From: JAJXWB01 sp964634325
GTDB taxonomy: Bacteria; Pseudomonadota; Alphaproteobacteria; Rhizobiales; Beijerinckiaceae
Reading direction: 5' to 3'
Assembly (NCBI GenBank): GCA_964634325.1
Contig: CAZWJF010000001.1
Coordinates: 248,001 to 312,000, forward strand
Length of the DNA stretch: 64,000 nucleotides
Each line of letters opens with the position of its first letter. Position 1 is the stretch's first letter. The translations under genes were made by a program, and so were the position numbers. The notes beneath the pieces are model-generated. The model was given only the letters and a program-made list of their open reading frames with translations, had not been told where the DNA came from and searched no databases. Positions 8,517 to 16,582 of this stretch are shown here, piece by piece.

Positions 8517-9050
8517 CTAGTCGAGATCGTCCACGCCCTCGACGAGCATGGAGGGCGTAATGAAGCGTTCGAGCTTGCCGTCGCCCCATTTGATCTTGGA
8601 CCACGAAATGTCGCCGAATTCGACGACCGCCATACCCGAGGTCGGGTATTTCATGTCCATGTGCGCGCGCGCCTGCGGATCGCCGGAGCCGCAAATGCGG
8701 ACCGCGAAGTCGGCGAGTCCCGGATTATGACAGACGACAAGCATGGTGTGGACGAGGTCCGGCGTCTTGTGCAGTTCGGACAGGAGGATGAAATCCTCCG
8801 CCAGATAGAGCGCCGGATCGATCAGCGTCTTGAAGCTGCGGCCGGTCTCCGCCATCAGGCAGTCTAGCGTCTCGCGCGTCCGGTGCGCGTCCGACACGAC
8901 CGCGAGATTGGGCAGAAGCTTTTCCTCGACGAGATAGCGGCCCACGCGAGCCGCATCCTCGCGTCCTCTGCGCGTCAACGGACGTTCTCGGTCGCCGCCT
9001 CCGGCGTGGCGGGCGGCTTTTGCATGGCGGAGCAGGACTAGGCGGCGCAT
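8517..9050 (-). CDS. SixA-type histidine phosphatase
   Basis: The product of 177 residues begins MRRLVLLRHAKAAR, the RHG/RHA catalytic histidine motif of the phosphoglycerate-mutase-like superfamily. It continues with PLTRRGREDAARVG and HNPGLADFAVR, which are typical of SixA phosphohistidine phosphatases. SixA removes phosphate from histidine in phosphotransfer proteins such as the nitrogen PTS. The length and the short loop pattern fit the small SixA branch better than cofactor-dependent mutases. It is followed after six bases by the hypothetical gene at 8510. Substrate is inferred only from family. Confidence 0.85.
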   Translation of the reverse strand: MRRLVLLRHAKAARHAGGGDRERPLTRRGREDAARVGRYLVEEKLLPNLAVVSDAHRTRETLDCLMAETGRSFKTLIDPALYLAEDFILLSELHKTPDLVHTMLVVCHNPGLADFAVRICGSGDPQARAHMDMKYPTSGMAVVEFGDISWSKIKWGDGKLERFITPSMLVEGVDDLD

Positions 9051-9089
9051 GGAGCGAAATTAGCCGGTTCGTTCCGCGATGGCGAGGGG

Positions 9090-9311
9090 TCAAGGCGTCT
9101 CGCGCGCGTCGGCGCGGTACTCGAGAATGTCCCCCGGCTGGCAGTCCAGAATCTCGCAAATCTTCTCCAGCGTGTCGAAGCGAACGCCCTTCACCTTGCC
9201 GGATTTGAGGAGCGAGACATTCTGCTCGGCGATCCCGATACGCTCGGCGAGTTCGCGCGAGCGCATCTTGCGTTTGGCGAGCATGACGTCGAGGTTGACG
9301 ATGATCGGCAT
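9090..9311 (-). CDS. Small XRE-family transcriptional regulator (HTH_26/YozG type)
   Basis: This 73-residue protein consists almost entirely of a helix-turn-helix domain (LAKRKMRSRELAERIGIAEQNVSLLKSGK, then FDTLEKICEILDCQPGDILEY). Such one-domain Cro/CI-type regulators are commonly encoded directly behind DUF2975 membrane proteins, as here (two bases after the DUF2975 stop). It probably binds the palindrome at 9937-9955 in front of its own operon, giving autoregulation; that part is inference. No sensor domain is present, so signalling would need the membrane partner. Confidence 0.87.
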   Translation of the reverse strand: MPIIVNLDVMLAKRKMRSRELAERIGIAEQNVSLLKSGKVKGVRFDTLEKICEILDCQPGDILEYRADARETP

Positions 9312-9313
9312 GG

Positions 9314-9892
9314 CTACACGATCTGCGCGTTTTCTTCGGCCAGTTCCGCCGCCGAGCGGTAGATCATTCCGAGGGCGACGAAGACGAGCGAGATGACGAC
9401 ATAGAGCACGTCCTCCGTGCGCACGAAAGCGTGCCTGGCGCCGCCGGAATCGCTTACGTGCGCGGTCATCAGCATGACCGTGACCGGCCGCATCGCGAAG
9501 TCGAAGGCGACCGTGGCGAGGCCAAGCACGCCGATACGCCGGAGCAGCGTCGCGCTGTCCGCCGAAAAAATGTCGCCCGCCAGATAGCGGCCGAACAGAC
9601 GCCAGACGTGCCAGCACAGAATGGCGAGCACGAGCCAGTCGAGAGCGGAAACCGCTTCGGCCGCGCGCCATTGCCAGGGCGCTACGCCCGATATGTCGAC
9701 CTTGTAAAAGTTCTTGAACGCACGCTGCACCCGGTCGGCGTTCGACCAGTGATCGTAGAGCCCCCAGGCGACGAACAGCAGGTAGCCGACCGTCAGCCAG
9801 CGCACGGCGTGGCACACGAGCGCGATTCGTCTGCGCAGGGCTGCGTGACGGCTGTCCCCGATGATTTCAGATGGCGACGAGGCGTCGGTCAT
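9314..9892 (-). CDS. DUF2975 four-helix membrane protein
   Basis: The 192-residue protein has about four hydrophobic segments: WLTVGYLLFVAWGLY, ALDWLVLAILCWHVW, IGVLGLATVAFDFAM and DVLYVVISLVFVALGMIY. The pattern and the RLFGRYLAGDIFSADSATLLRRIG segment between helices two and three fit DUF2975. These proteins pair with a small XRE regulator, as here, and are suspected to sense a membrane or chemical signal; the function is not established. The ATG is preceded by CTGGAG at a good distance. The promoter and palindromic operator lie immediately upstream. Confidence 0.83.
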   Translation of the reverse strand: MTDASSPSEIIGDSRHAALRRRIALVCHAVRWLTVGYLLFVAWGLYDHWSNADRVQRAFKNFYKVDISGVAPWQWRAAEAVSALDWLVLAILCWHVWRLFGRYLAGDIFSADSATLLRRIGVLGLATVAFDFAMRPVTVMLMTAHVSDSGGARHAFVRTEDVLYVVISLVFVALGMIYRSAAELAEENAQIV

Positions 9893-9918
9893 GGCGGACT
9901 CCAGATTTCCATTGACCC

Positions 9919-9955
9919 ATATTGACGGATGAAAAATTTAATGTCAAACATTAAA
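9919..9955 (-). promoter_or_regulatory. Promoter with overlapping palindromic operator for the DUF2975-XRE operon
   Basis: A perfect inverted repeat, TTTAATGT-CAA-ACATTAAA (9937-9955), sits in an AT-rich gap. On the minus strand its centre contains TTGACA (9947-9942), followed after 17 bases by CAATAT (9924-9919), about 27 bases before the DUF2975 ATG. The arrangement places a dyad operator directly on the -35 element, as expected for repression by the XRE protein encoded in the operon. The same gap also serves the divergent lipoprotein gene at 9982. Confidence 0.6.
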
Positions 9956-9981
9956 AATATCATTTTTGGTATGGAGTCCCC

Positions 9982-10602
9982 ATGTTCCGTCTCTCCCGTT
10001 TCGCCATGCTTTCGGCGGCGCTTGTCCTGTCAGGGTGCGGCCATGTGCCGGTTTCCACGATGTGGGCCTTGCGGAACTTCGATAGCCTGAGCGTCGATCC
10101 GGCCTATCTGCGGGCGGCGGTGAGGGTGCCGCACATGTTCCAGCCACGGTCGGGCGGCGTGAAGGTGGTGGCGACCTGGGGCAAGAAGGGCGATCCCGCG
10201 AGCGAAAGGAAGGTCGAGATCGTCTTGCAGGAGGCCAGCCTGTCGGCCGAGGGGCCCGCGCTCGCCAAGGAAAACCTGCCGGGGCAGAATCTCCACGTCT
10301 ACCGCGTCGCGCCCGACGATGTCGCGCGATTGCGCGCGCTGCAGGCCGAGATCGCGCGGGCCAAGGTCGAGAAGCGGGCGGACCACGGGTCGCTCGGCGT
10401 CGCGGCGGACGCCTGCCGCATCGGCGAGTTGCCGGACGGCCCGATCGTCATGACGACCTTTCTGAAGACGTCCGAGGAGACTGGATGGCTTGCCGTGCTC
10501 AAGGACGTGGACCTGCGCGCGGTCGCCACAAAGCAAAGACCGCTCGAAGAGATCGTTCCGCCCTGCGGCAAGCTGCCCCAGCGTGTCGAGGCGGCGGGCT
10601 GA
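9982..10602 (+). CDS. Predicted lipoprotein of unknown function
   Basis: The 206-residue protein has a textbook lipobox (MFRLSRFAMLSAALVLSGCG), so it should be lipid-anchored and face the periplasm. The mature part shows SGGVKVVATWGKKGD, VEIVLQEASLSAEG and RVAPDDVARLRALQAEIARAK, with two further cysteines (DACRIG and PPCGKL). I do not recognise a named domain. It is divergent from the DUF2975-XRE operon with 89 AT-rich bases between them, so the palindrome there could control both. Confidence 0.75.
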   Translation: MFRLSRFAMLSAALVLSGCGHVPVSTMWALRNFDSLSVDPAYLRAAVRVPHMFQPRSGGVKVVATWGKKGDPASERKVEIVLQEASLSAEGPALAKENLPGQNLHVYRVAPDDVARLRALQAEIARAKVEKRADHGSLGVAADACRIGELPDGPIVMTTFLKTSEETGWLAVLKDVDLRAVATKQRPLEEIVPPCGKLPQRVEAAG

Positions 10603-10666
10603 CAGGCTTGCGTTTGATCTCGGACGACAGCAAATAGGCGCAGACGTCATTCGATTGGGGCTACAC

Positions 10667-10903
10667 ATGCCGCTCTACGCTTACCGTTGCGCCGATTGCG
10701 AGCAAGAATTCGAGACGCTGGTGCGGTCCGGCGAAACGCCGGAATGTCCGTCTTGTCATTCCACCCATCTCGACCGTCAGCTCTCGCTCATCGCCAAGCC
10801 GGCGAGCGGCGGAGACAGCGGTATGGCCTTCGGCGGGTCATGCGAGACCGGCGGCTGCGGCATGTGCCCGGCGATGGCCGGCATGGCCGGCGCTTGTGGC
10901 TGA
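10667..10903 (+). CDS. FmdB-family zinc-ribbon protein
   Basis: This protein of 78 residues starts MPLYAYRCADCEQEFETLV, the hallmark of the FmdB/CxxC-CxxC putative regulatory family, followed by ECPSCHSTHL to complete a zinc ribbon. The C-terminus is Gly/Cys/Met-rich (GGSCETGGCGMCPAMAGMAG), which could bind metal. The role is unknown; proteins of this type have been linked to regulation in methylotrophs. The epoxide-hydrolase-like gene begins at a GTG overlapping its last eight bases, so the two are co-translated. Confidence 0.85.
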   Translation: MPLYAYRCADCEQEFETLVRSGETPECPSCHSTHLDRQLSLIAKPASGGDSGMAFGGSCETGGCGMCPAMAGMAGACG

Positions 10904-11786
10904 GGACGCCTTCGCGCCGCTCGGCCGCCGTCTGCAGATCACGGCCAACGGCATAGAGTTCGAAGTCTTTGAAACCGGCGCCGGCGAAAGACTGGCGCTT
11001 TTGCTGCATGGTTTTCCCGAGCACGCGATCTCGTGGCGCCATCAGGCGCCGTTTCTCGCCTCGCTCGGCTACCGCGTGTGGACGGTAAACCAGCGCGGTT
11101 ATGGCGCGACGACGACGCCTGGCGATCGCCGGGCCTATTCGCTGAAAAATTTGACCGATGATATCGCGGCGCTGATTGACGCCGCCGGCGCCAGGTCGAA
11201 AATCACATCGACGACCCTGATCACGCACGATTGGGGCGCGCTCCTCGCCTGGAGTTTTGCTGCACGCAAGGTGCGGCCGCTCGAAAAGCTCGTCATCTGC
11301 AATGTGCCGCATCCGCTCTGTTTCGGGCGCGAATACAAGCAGAACCCAAAACAGCGGAAGAAGTCGTGGTACATCCGCTTTTTCCAGATCCCGTGGCTGC
11401 CGGAGACGCTGCTGGCGCGCAGCGGCGGCGCGCCGGTCGCGAAAATGCTCCGCGACACCTGCTGCAACAAGGCGAATTTTCCACCCGAGGTTCTGGCGAT
11501 CTACGCTGCCAACGCCGCACGCCCGGGCGGCATGCGCGCGATGATCAACTGGTACCGCGTCGCCATGCCGGAGTTGGTGCGCGACGGCAGCCTGACGCAA
11601 AAGATCGAAACGCCGACGCTGATTGTTTGGGGCGAGAAGGATGTGGCGATCGAGAATTCCTGTCTCGACGGCACGGAGCAGTATGTGCGGGACTTGACGG
11701 TCGTGCGCCTGCCGAACGCTTCGCATTGGGTGCAGCAGGACGCACCGGACGAGGTGAATGCGGCGCTCGCGCGGTTTCTCGTGTAG
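10896..11786 (+). CDS. Alpha/beta hydrolase, epoxide hydrolase or dehalogenase type
   Basis: The 296-residue enzyme has the alpha/beta-hydrolase fold. HGFPEHAISW forms the oxyanion region. The nucleophile elbow reads THDWGALLAW, so the nucleophile is Asp rather than Ser, as in epoxide hydrolases and haloalkane or fluoroacetate dehalogenases. A late acid (WGEKDVAI) and a catalytic His in NASHWVQQD complete the triad. Substrate cannot be told. The GTG start overlaps the FmdB gene and is preferred for spacing; no ATG fits as well. Confidence 0.83.
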   Translation: MAEDAFAPLGRRLQITANGIEFEVFETGAGERLALLLHGFPEHAISWRHQAPFLASLGYRVWTVNQRGYGATTTPGDRRAYSLKNLTDDIAALIDAAGARSKITSTTLITHDWGALLAWSFAARKVRPLEKLVICNVPHPLCFGREYKQNPKQRKKSWYIRFFQIPWLPETLLARSGGAPVAKMLRDTCCNKANFPPEVLAIYAANAARPGGMRAMINWYRVAMPELVRDGSLTQKIETPTLIVWGEKDVAIENSCLDGTEQYVRDLTVVRLPNASHWVQQDAPDEVNAALARFLV

Positions 11787-11873
11787 GGCGCCGAAATCTT
11801 CGCGGATGCCGCCAAGCGGACGCGCGATCTTCCGTGACCGCTGTTGGATGATGTGGAAGGCCGAGAGCTGTCG

Positions 11874-12359
11874 TCAGTCTCGCGGACCGACTGTCTGCGC
11901 GTAACGGACAATCAAATACATGACGCCGAGCGCGACGGCCGATGCGACCCACAACAGGAACTCCTGTGGGCTCGGCAGCGTCGATTGCACGGGCATCGTG
12001 ATGAGTTTGCGCAAGATGACGACGATCGCGACCTCGACGAAGGTGTCGACGTTGAGCGGCTTGCCGCGCATGTAGCGGATTTCGGCGGTGATCAACGCCG
12101 ACACGGTCCACAGCAGCATCAGCGTCCCAAGCCCGTGCAGGAAGCCCTGCGCGAGATTGTCGTGACGGAACGCCGTCAGAACGTCGTCGACGAACAGCCA
12201 GGTGAACAACAGAACGGCGGCCGCGAGCGCGAGCCCCAGCACCAGATGGGCGAAGCCGTTGATCCACGCCATGGCGCGGAGCGCCACGCCGTTGAGCGAC
12301 TGCATCAATTTCGGGTCCTCGATCAGGCCCGAGCGTTCGTCACGAGGAAATTTGTCCAT
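11874..12359 (-). CDS. PsiE-family membrane protein
   Basis: This 161-residue protein has four hydrophobic helices: GFAHLVLGLALAAAVLLFTW, FLHGLGTLMLLWTVSALI, TFVEVAIVVILRKLI and EFLLWVASAVALGVMYLIVR. The segment between helices two and three (TAEIRYMRGKPLNVDTFVEVA) is characteristic of the phosphate-starvation-inducible PsiE family. Its biochemical role is not established. The start at 12359 (MDKFPRDERSG) is chosen over an in-frame ATG at 12410 because the family has a short cytoplasmic N-terminus. Confidence 0.78.
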   Translation of the reverse strand: MDKFPRDERSGLIEDPKLMQSLNGVALRAMAWINGFAHLVLGLALAAAVLLFTWLFVDDVLTAFRHDNLAQGFLHGLGTLMLLWTVSALITAEIRYMRGKPLNVDTFVEVAIVVILRKLITMPVQSTLPSPQEFLLWVASAVALGVMYLIVRYAQTVGPRD

Positions 12360-12440
12360 GCATCGCTCAGGGTGCCCGCGTGAACGCTTTGCGGCCATGC
12401 GCTGGCGCAAACGGGACGCCGCCGTGTCGCGTCTGGAGGG

Positions 12441-13616
12441 TTACCGCACCAATTCCTTCATCGCGCCGTCGAGCCCTTCCAGCGTCAGCGGATACATGCG
12501 GTTGGTCATCAGCCGCTGGATCATCTTGATCGACTGCGTGTAGTTCCACTGGTTTTCCGGCACCGGGTTGATCCAGACCGCATGCGGATAGGTGCGGGTC
12601 ACGCGCTCCAGCCAGACGTAGCCCGGCTCCTCGTTCATGTGCTCGACCGAGCCGCCGGGCTGGGTGATTTCGTAGGGGCTCATCGAGGCGTCGCCGACGA
12701 TCACCACCTTGTAGTCGTGCGGATAGGTGTGCAGCACCTGCCACAGCGCTGTCTTGTCGGTGAAGCGCCGCGAATTCTGCTTCCACACGCCTTCGTAGAG
12801 GCAATTGTGGAAATAAAAATGCTCCATGTGCTTGAACTCGGTCTTGCACGCGGCGAACAATTCCTCGACCTGCTTGATATGCCAGTCCATCGATCCGCCG
12901 ATGTCGAAGAACAGTAGCACCTTCACGGCGTTGCGGCGCTCGGGGCGCAGCTTGATGTCGAGATAGCCCTGCTTGGCGGTGTCGCGGATCGTGTTTTCCA
13001 GATCGAGCTCTTCCGGGGCGCCGGTGCGCGCGAACTTGCGCAGGCGGCGTAGCGCGATCTTGATGTTGCGGGTGCCGAGTTCGACGTCGCCGTCGAGATC
13101 CTTGAATTCGCGCTTGTCCCAAACTTTGACGGCGCGGCGGTGGCGGCTTTCCTTCTGGCCGATGCGGATGCCTTCAGGGTTGTAGCCGTAGGCGCCGAAG
13201 GGGGAGGTGCCGGCGGTGCCGATCCATTTGCTGCCGCCCTGATGGCGCTCTTTCTGCTCCTCGAGGCGCTTCTTGAGAGTCTCCATGAGCTTGTCCCAGC
13301 CCATGGCCTCGAGCTGCGCCTTCTCCTCCTCGGTGAGGTATTTTTCCGCGAGCTTCTTCAGCCATTCCTCTGGAATTTCCGCCTTCTCCATGGCGTCCAG
13401 CAGGCTTTCCAGTCCCTTGAAGATCGAGCCGAAGACACGATCGAACTTATCGAGGTTCCTTTCGTCCTTCACGAGGCAGGCGCGGGAGAGATAGTAGAAA
13501 TCCTCGACCGATTTGTCGGCGAGGTCCTTGTCGAGGGCCTCCATCAGCGTGAGGTACTCGCGCAGCGTAACGGGAACCTGGGCGTCGCGGAGGGAGGTGA
13601 AGAATTGCAGGAACAT
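12441..13616 (-). CDS. CoxE-like VWA-domain protein, partner of a MoxR ATPase
   Basis: The 391-residue protein has an N-terminal region typical of CoxE-like proteins (MFLQFFTSLRDAQVPVTLRE, FYYLSRACLVKDERNLDKFD) and a C-terminal von Willebrand A domain. The MIDAS is recognisable but altered: FFDIGGSMDWHIKQVEELF has DxGxS, and VIVGDASMSPYEI supplies a later acidic loop. These proteins usually work with MoxR AAA+ ATPases in metal-cofactor insertion or complex maturation. The matching MoxR gene lies 1.5 kb away on the other strand (15093-15935). Which complex it serves here is unknown. Confidence 0.87.
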   Translation of the reverse strand: MFLQFFTSLRDAQVPVTLREYLTLMEALDKDLADKSVEDFYYLSRACLVKDERNLDKFDRVFGSIFKGLESLLDAMEKAEIPEEWLKKLAEKYLTEEEKAQLEAMGWDKLMETLKKRLEEQKERHQGGSKWIGTAGTSPFGAYGYNPEGIRIGQKESRHRRAVKVWDKREFKDLDGDVELGTRNIKIALRRLRKFARTGAPEELDLENTIRDTAKQGYLDIKLRPERRNAVKVLLFFDIGGSMDWHIKQVEELFAACKTEFKHMEHFYFHNCLYEGVWKQNSRRFTDKTALWQVLHTYPHDYKVVIVGDASMSPYEITQPGGSVEHMNEEPGYVWLERVTRTYPHAVWINPVPENQWNYTQSIKMIQRLMTNRMYPLTLEGLDGAMKELVR

Positions 13617-13679
13617 GAGACGAATGTGCCATGGGACGCCGCCGAGGTCGAGCGGCGCTGACGCGGGCCGGTTTTCCGC

Positions 13680-14210
13680 TCAGCGTGTCCCGACTTCGCG
13701 TGTCGGACGACCGACGCTAACGAAGGAATAGGTGGCGTTGCCGATCGACCCGAGCATCAGCGCTTCTACGGCGGGCTCCGCGATTGCGCCGTCCGCCGCC
13801 CAGTCGACCAGGAAATTGGCGCCCGCGCCGCCGCGTGCGTCGGTCACGGGGATCGAGAGTTGTAGCGTTGCGAGCGGCTTGAGCGCGATCGGCGCCTTCA
13901 GGTAGGAATCGACCAACGACCCGGCAGTGTCGAAATAGGCGATGCGGCCGAGTACGAGCGGGCGGGTTTCTGAGACGTTGTGGATGGTCAGCGTCACCGA
14001 AAAGGGGATTGCGACGCCGCCGACGCTGCGCACGACCTGCGAATAGGCGGGCACGTAGAATGAGCCGCGCACGGACAATGCGCCCGCAGGAAGGGATGTC
14101 AGCGAGGCGGCGAAAGCCTTCGCGAGGTCGACGCGCGCAACGTCGTCAGCGCGCGCCGGGCCGGCGGCCGTCAAAAGCGCCGCCACAACAAGCGCGCGGA
14201 TCGATGCCAT
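13680..14210 (-). CDS. DUF3124 secreted protein
   Basis: This 176-residue protein has a signal peptide (MASIRALVVAALLTAAGPAR, cleaved after ARA). The mature part matches DUF3124 as I know it: GSFYVPAYSQVV, PFSVTLTIHNVSETRPLVLG, RIAYFDTAGSLVDSYL, PIALKPLATLQLSIP, GGAGANFLVDWAAD and AVEALMLGSIGNATYSFVS. The fold is probably an immunoglobulin-like beta sandwich in the periplasm. The function is unknown. The start at 14210 excludes a long spurious upstream extension. It sits between the two halves of the MoxR/CoxE pair and diverges from a cytochrome c gene. Confidence 0.82.
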   Translation of the reverse strand: MASIRALVVAALLTAAGPARADDVARVDLAKAFAASLTSLPAGALSVRGSFYVPAYSQVVRSVGGVAIPFSVTLTIHNVSETRPLVLGRIAYFDTAGSLVDSYLKAPIALKPLATLQLSIPVTDARGGAGANFLVDWAADGAIAEPAVEALMLGSIGNATYSFVSVGRPTREVGTR

Positions 14211-14338
14211 TTGCGACCTCCCGAGGAATCCGGCGGCGTCAGCCATGTCCGCCACTATAGCATTCGCGCGCCTTCGACCACGCGACTGGCTTGATGCGAC
14301 GCATTGCCTGCACGCCGCAGCGCCGCCATCCTGCCGGC

Positions 14339-14653
14339 ATGCGCGTCTGTCTGATTCTCTCCTGGCTGGTTTTCGCCGCGGTTCCTGCTTTCGCGGCGCC
14401 GGATCGCTCGGCGGGGTTGCGCATCGCACAGCAATGCAAGTCCTGCCATTCCATCGGCAGGCGGGGCGCAAGCCCCAATCCGGAATCGCCGCCATTCCGA
14501 ACCCTTGGCCGCAAATATGCGGTCGACAATCTTGCGGAGTCGCTCGCCGAGGGCATCATCGTCGGCCACGCCGAAAACATGCCGCGCGTGAAGATGACGC
14601 CGGCCCAGATCAGCGACTTCCTCACCTACCTCAAGTCCATTCAGGCGAAATAG
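14339..14653 (+). CDS. Small periplasmic class I c-type cytochrome
   Basis: The protein of 104 residues has a signal peptide (MRVCLILSWLVFAAVPAFAA) and one haem-binding motif, CKSCH. A likely axial Met lies in HAENMPRVKMT, and the C-terminal helix (AQISDFLTYLKSIQAK) is typical of class I cytochromes. It should carry single electrons in the periplasm. The ATG at 14339 is chosen over one at 14291, because only the shorter form begins with a signal peptide. It diverges from the DUF3124 gene with 128 bases between them. The redox partner is not evident. Confidence 0.85.
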   Translation: MRVCLILSWLVFAAVPAFAAPDRSAGLRIAQQCKSCHSIGRRGASPNPESPPFRTLGRKYAVDNLAESLAEGIIVGHAENMPRVKMTPAQISDFLTYLKSIQAK

Positions 14654-14717
14654 CCGCCGCCTGCCTGCGCCGCCGCATTGCCCGGCAAGGCGATTGTCGC
14701 ATAGCCTTCATGCGCGA

Positions 14718-15005
14718 ATGGTCTGCCCGCTCTGCCAACGGAAGCTCGGCGCGCGCGTCGAGGATCATCATCTCGTGCCGAGGACCTACAAGGGTAGGGA
14801 GACGGTCGCTCTGCATCCGATCTGTCATCGCAAGATCCACGCGACCTTCACGGAGCGCGAACTCAAGGAGCATTTTCATACGATCGAGAGGCTCCGCGCG
14901 CACGAAGCCATCTGCGCCTTTGTGAACTGGATTTCGTCCAAACCGCCGGACTTTCATGGGCGTACAGAACCGTCCCGGGCGCTCAGGGACAAGCGCCGGC
15001 GTTGA
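14718..15005 (+). CDS. Small HNH-type nuclease-like protein
   Basis: This 95-residue protein begins MVCPLCQRKLGARVEDHHLV and continues VALHPICHRKIHATF. CPLC plus ICHRKIH form a zinc-knuckle HNH fold with EDHHLVPR as the His pair. Proteins of this size and pattern are common in alphaproteobacteria and are annotated as HNH endonucleases. The C-terminal part (ELKEHFHTIERLRAHEAICA) is helical. It sits between the cytochrome c and moxR genes on the same strand. DNase activity is inferred from family and is not certain. Confidence 0.72.
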   Translation: MVCPLCQRKLGARVEDHHLVPRTYKGRETVALHPICHRKIHATFTERELKEHFHTIERLRAHEAICAFVNWISSKPPDFHGRTEPSRALRDKRRR

Positions 15006-15058
15006 GCCGATCGCCGATCGCGCTGCGTCGCCCGCCGCTTGCCCGCGCCGCCCCTGCC

Positions 15059-15078
15059 GTTTAACCTGTCAGTTAAAC
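15059..15078. promoter_or_regulatory. Inverted repeat in front of moxR
   Basis: GTTTAAC and GTTAAAC are perfect inverted copies separated by six bases, ending 14 bases before the moxR ATG. AT-rich dyads like this stand out in the surrounding GC-rich DNA. It could be an operator or lie in the 5' leader as a short hairpin. It also reads TTAA-N8-TTAA, one base longer than a CtrA box. Confidence 0.4.
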
Positions 15079-15092
15079 ACCAAGGGGCTCAA

Positions 15093-15935
15093 ATGCGTTT
15101 CACCGGAACCAAGGACTACGTCGCGACCGAAGACCTGAAGGTCGCCGTCAACGCCGCCATCGTGCTCGAGCGTCCGCTGCTCGTGAAGGGCGAGCCCGGC
15201 ACCGGCAAGACCGTGCTCGCGGAAGAAGTCGCCAAGGCCATCGGCGCGCCGCTGCTGACCTGGCACATCAAGTCCACCACCAAGGCGCAGCAGGGCCTCT
15301 ATGAATACGACGCTGTCTCGCGCCTGCGCGACTCGCAGCTCGGCGATCCCCGCGTGTCGGACATTCATAACTACATCAAGCGCGGCAAGATGTGGGAGGC
15401 GTTCGCCTCGGAACAGCGCCCGGTGCTGCTGATCGACGAGATCGACAAGGCCGACATCGAATTTCCGAACGATCTTTTGCTCGAACTCGATCGCATGGAG
15501 TTCCACGTCTACGAGACCGGCGAGAACATCAAGGCGCAGAAGCGCCCGATCGTCGTCATCACCTCCAACAACGAGAAGGAACTGCCGGACGCCTTTCTGC
15601 GCCGCTGCTTCTTCCACTACATCAAGTTCCCCGACGCCGAGACGATGGAGCAGATCGTCGACGTCCATTTCCCCGGCATCAAGAAAAGGCTGGTCGAAGA
15701 GGCGCTGCGCATCTTCTTCGAAGTACGCGACGTGCCGGGCCTGAAGAAGAAGCCCTCGACCTCCGAACTCTTGGACTGGCTGAAGCTGCTGCTGAACGAG
15801 GACATCGGCCCGGAGACGCTGCGCGAGCGCGACCCCAAGAAACTCATCCCGCCGCTGCACGGCGCGCTGCTCAAGAACGAGCAGGACGTGCATCTGTTCG
15901 AGCGGCTGGCGTTCTTGAACCGTCGGGAGAGGTGA
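15093..15935 (+). CDS. MoxR-family AAA+ ATPase
   Basis: This 280-residue ATPase has Walker A (GEPGTGKTVLAEEVAKA) near residue 40, Walker B (RPVLLIDEIDKADIEFPNDL), and sensor motifs (VVITSNNEKELPDAFLRRCF). It belongs to the MoxR group that acts as a chaperone with VWA-domain proteins to activate metalloenzymes or envelope complexes. The ATG at 15093 follows AGGGG. Its likely partner is the CoxE-like gene at 12441-13616, which is not adjacent and lies on the other strand. Confidence 0.9.
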   Translation: MRFTGTKDYVATEDLKVAVNAAIVLERPLLVKGEPGTGKTVLAEEVAKAIGAPLLTWHIKSTTKAQQGLYEYDAVSRLRDSQLGDPRVSDIHNYIKRGKMWEAFASEQRPVLLIDEIDKADIEFPNDLLLELDRMEFHVYETGENIKAQKRPIVVITSNNEKELPDAFLRRCFFHYIKFPDAETMEQIVDVHFPGIKKRLVEEALRIFFEVRDVPGLKKKPSTSELLDWLKLLLNEDIGPETLRERDPKKLIPPLHGALLKNEQDVHLFERLAFLNRRER

Positions 15936-16054
15936 GCGAAAGCTCTCCGCTCGCATCGCCGGCGGACCAAACGAAGCATTAGATTTGGCTCAAGATGGGA
16001 TAAGTCGCCTCGCCGCTCGCGGCGAGACCGCCTTCCGGTTCGCCGAGACATTTG

Positions 16055-16080
16055 AGGGTGGCGCCTTGCGGCTCGCCACC
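16055..16080. terminator. Weak hairpin between moxR and usp
   Basis: GGGTGGCG and CGCCACCC can pair across a ten-base loop in the convergent gap between moxR and the stress-protein gene. There is no T-tract on either side, so factor-independent termination is doubtful. Confidence 0.3.
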
Positions 16081-16100
16081 CTGGTTGCGTCGGCTATTCG

Positions 16101-16526
16101 TTACTGCCGCACCACCAGCACTGAGCAATTGGCGTGTCGCACCACGGTCGTGGCGTTGGAGCCGAGCAGATAGGTCGACATGGCCGGCCGGTGCGAGCCG
16201 ATCACCACGAGGTCCGCGCCCCATTCCTTGGCCTCGGCCAGAATCTCCGGGTACACGCCGCCGATGCGCACGACGCTGGAGAGGCGGTCGGCGGGTAGCT
16301 TGACGTCCTTCAGCATCTCGGCGAGCGCCTTTTCGGCGTTGGCCTTTTGCATCTCGTCGAAATCCGCCGGCACGTAGTCCATGAAGGTGGCCGGCAACAG
16401 CGACTGAACGTTGATCAACCGCACACGCCCGCCCGCTACGTTGGCGAATTCGACCGCAGCGGCGATCGCCGGCTGGGCCGGCGCCGGTTCGGCGAGGTCG
16501 ACGGGGGCGAGAATGGATTTGAACAT
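16101..16526 (-). CDS. Universal stress protein (UspA family)
   Basis: The 141-residue cytoplasmic protein has the single-domain Usp pattern: MFKSILAPVDLAEPAPAQPA at the N-terminus, VRIGGVYPEILAEAKEWGAD, then the nucleotide-binding loop VIGSHRPAMSTYLLGSNATTVVRHANCSVLVVR. The G-x2-G-x9-G-[ST] loop is only partly conserved (GSHRPAMSTYLLGSNAT), so ATP binding is likely but not certain. The start at 16526 fits the family; an upstream ATG at 16556 adds ten atypical residues. A degenerate FNR/FixK-like box lies about 60 bases upstream. Confidence 0.87.
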   Translation of the reverse strand: MFKSILAPVDLAEPAPAQPAIAAAVEFANVAGGRVRLINVQSLLPATFMDYVPADFDEMQKANAEKALAEMLKDVKLPADRLSSVVRIGGVYPEILAEAKEWGADLVVIGSHRPAMSTYLLGSNATTVVRHANCSVLVVRQ

Positions 16527-16582
16527 GGCCGTTCCTTTCCCAAGATTTTGCATCAAGCTAAGCGTCGTGCGCCTGTCGCGCG

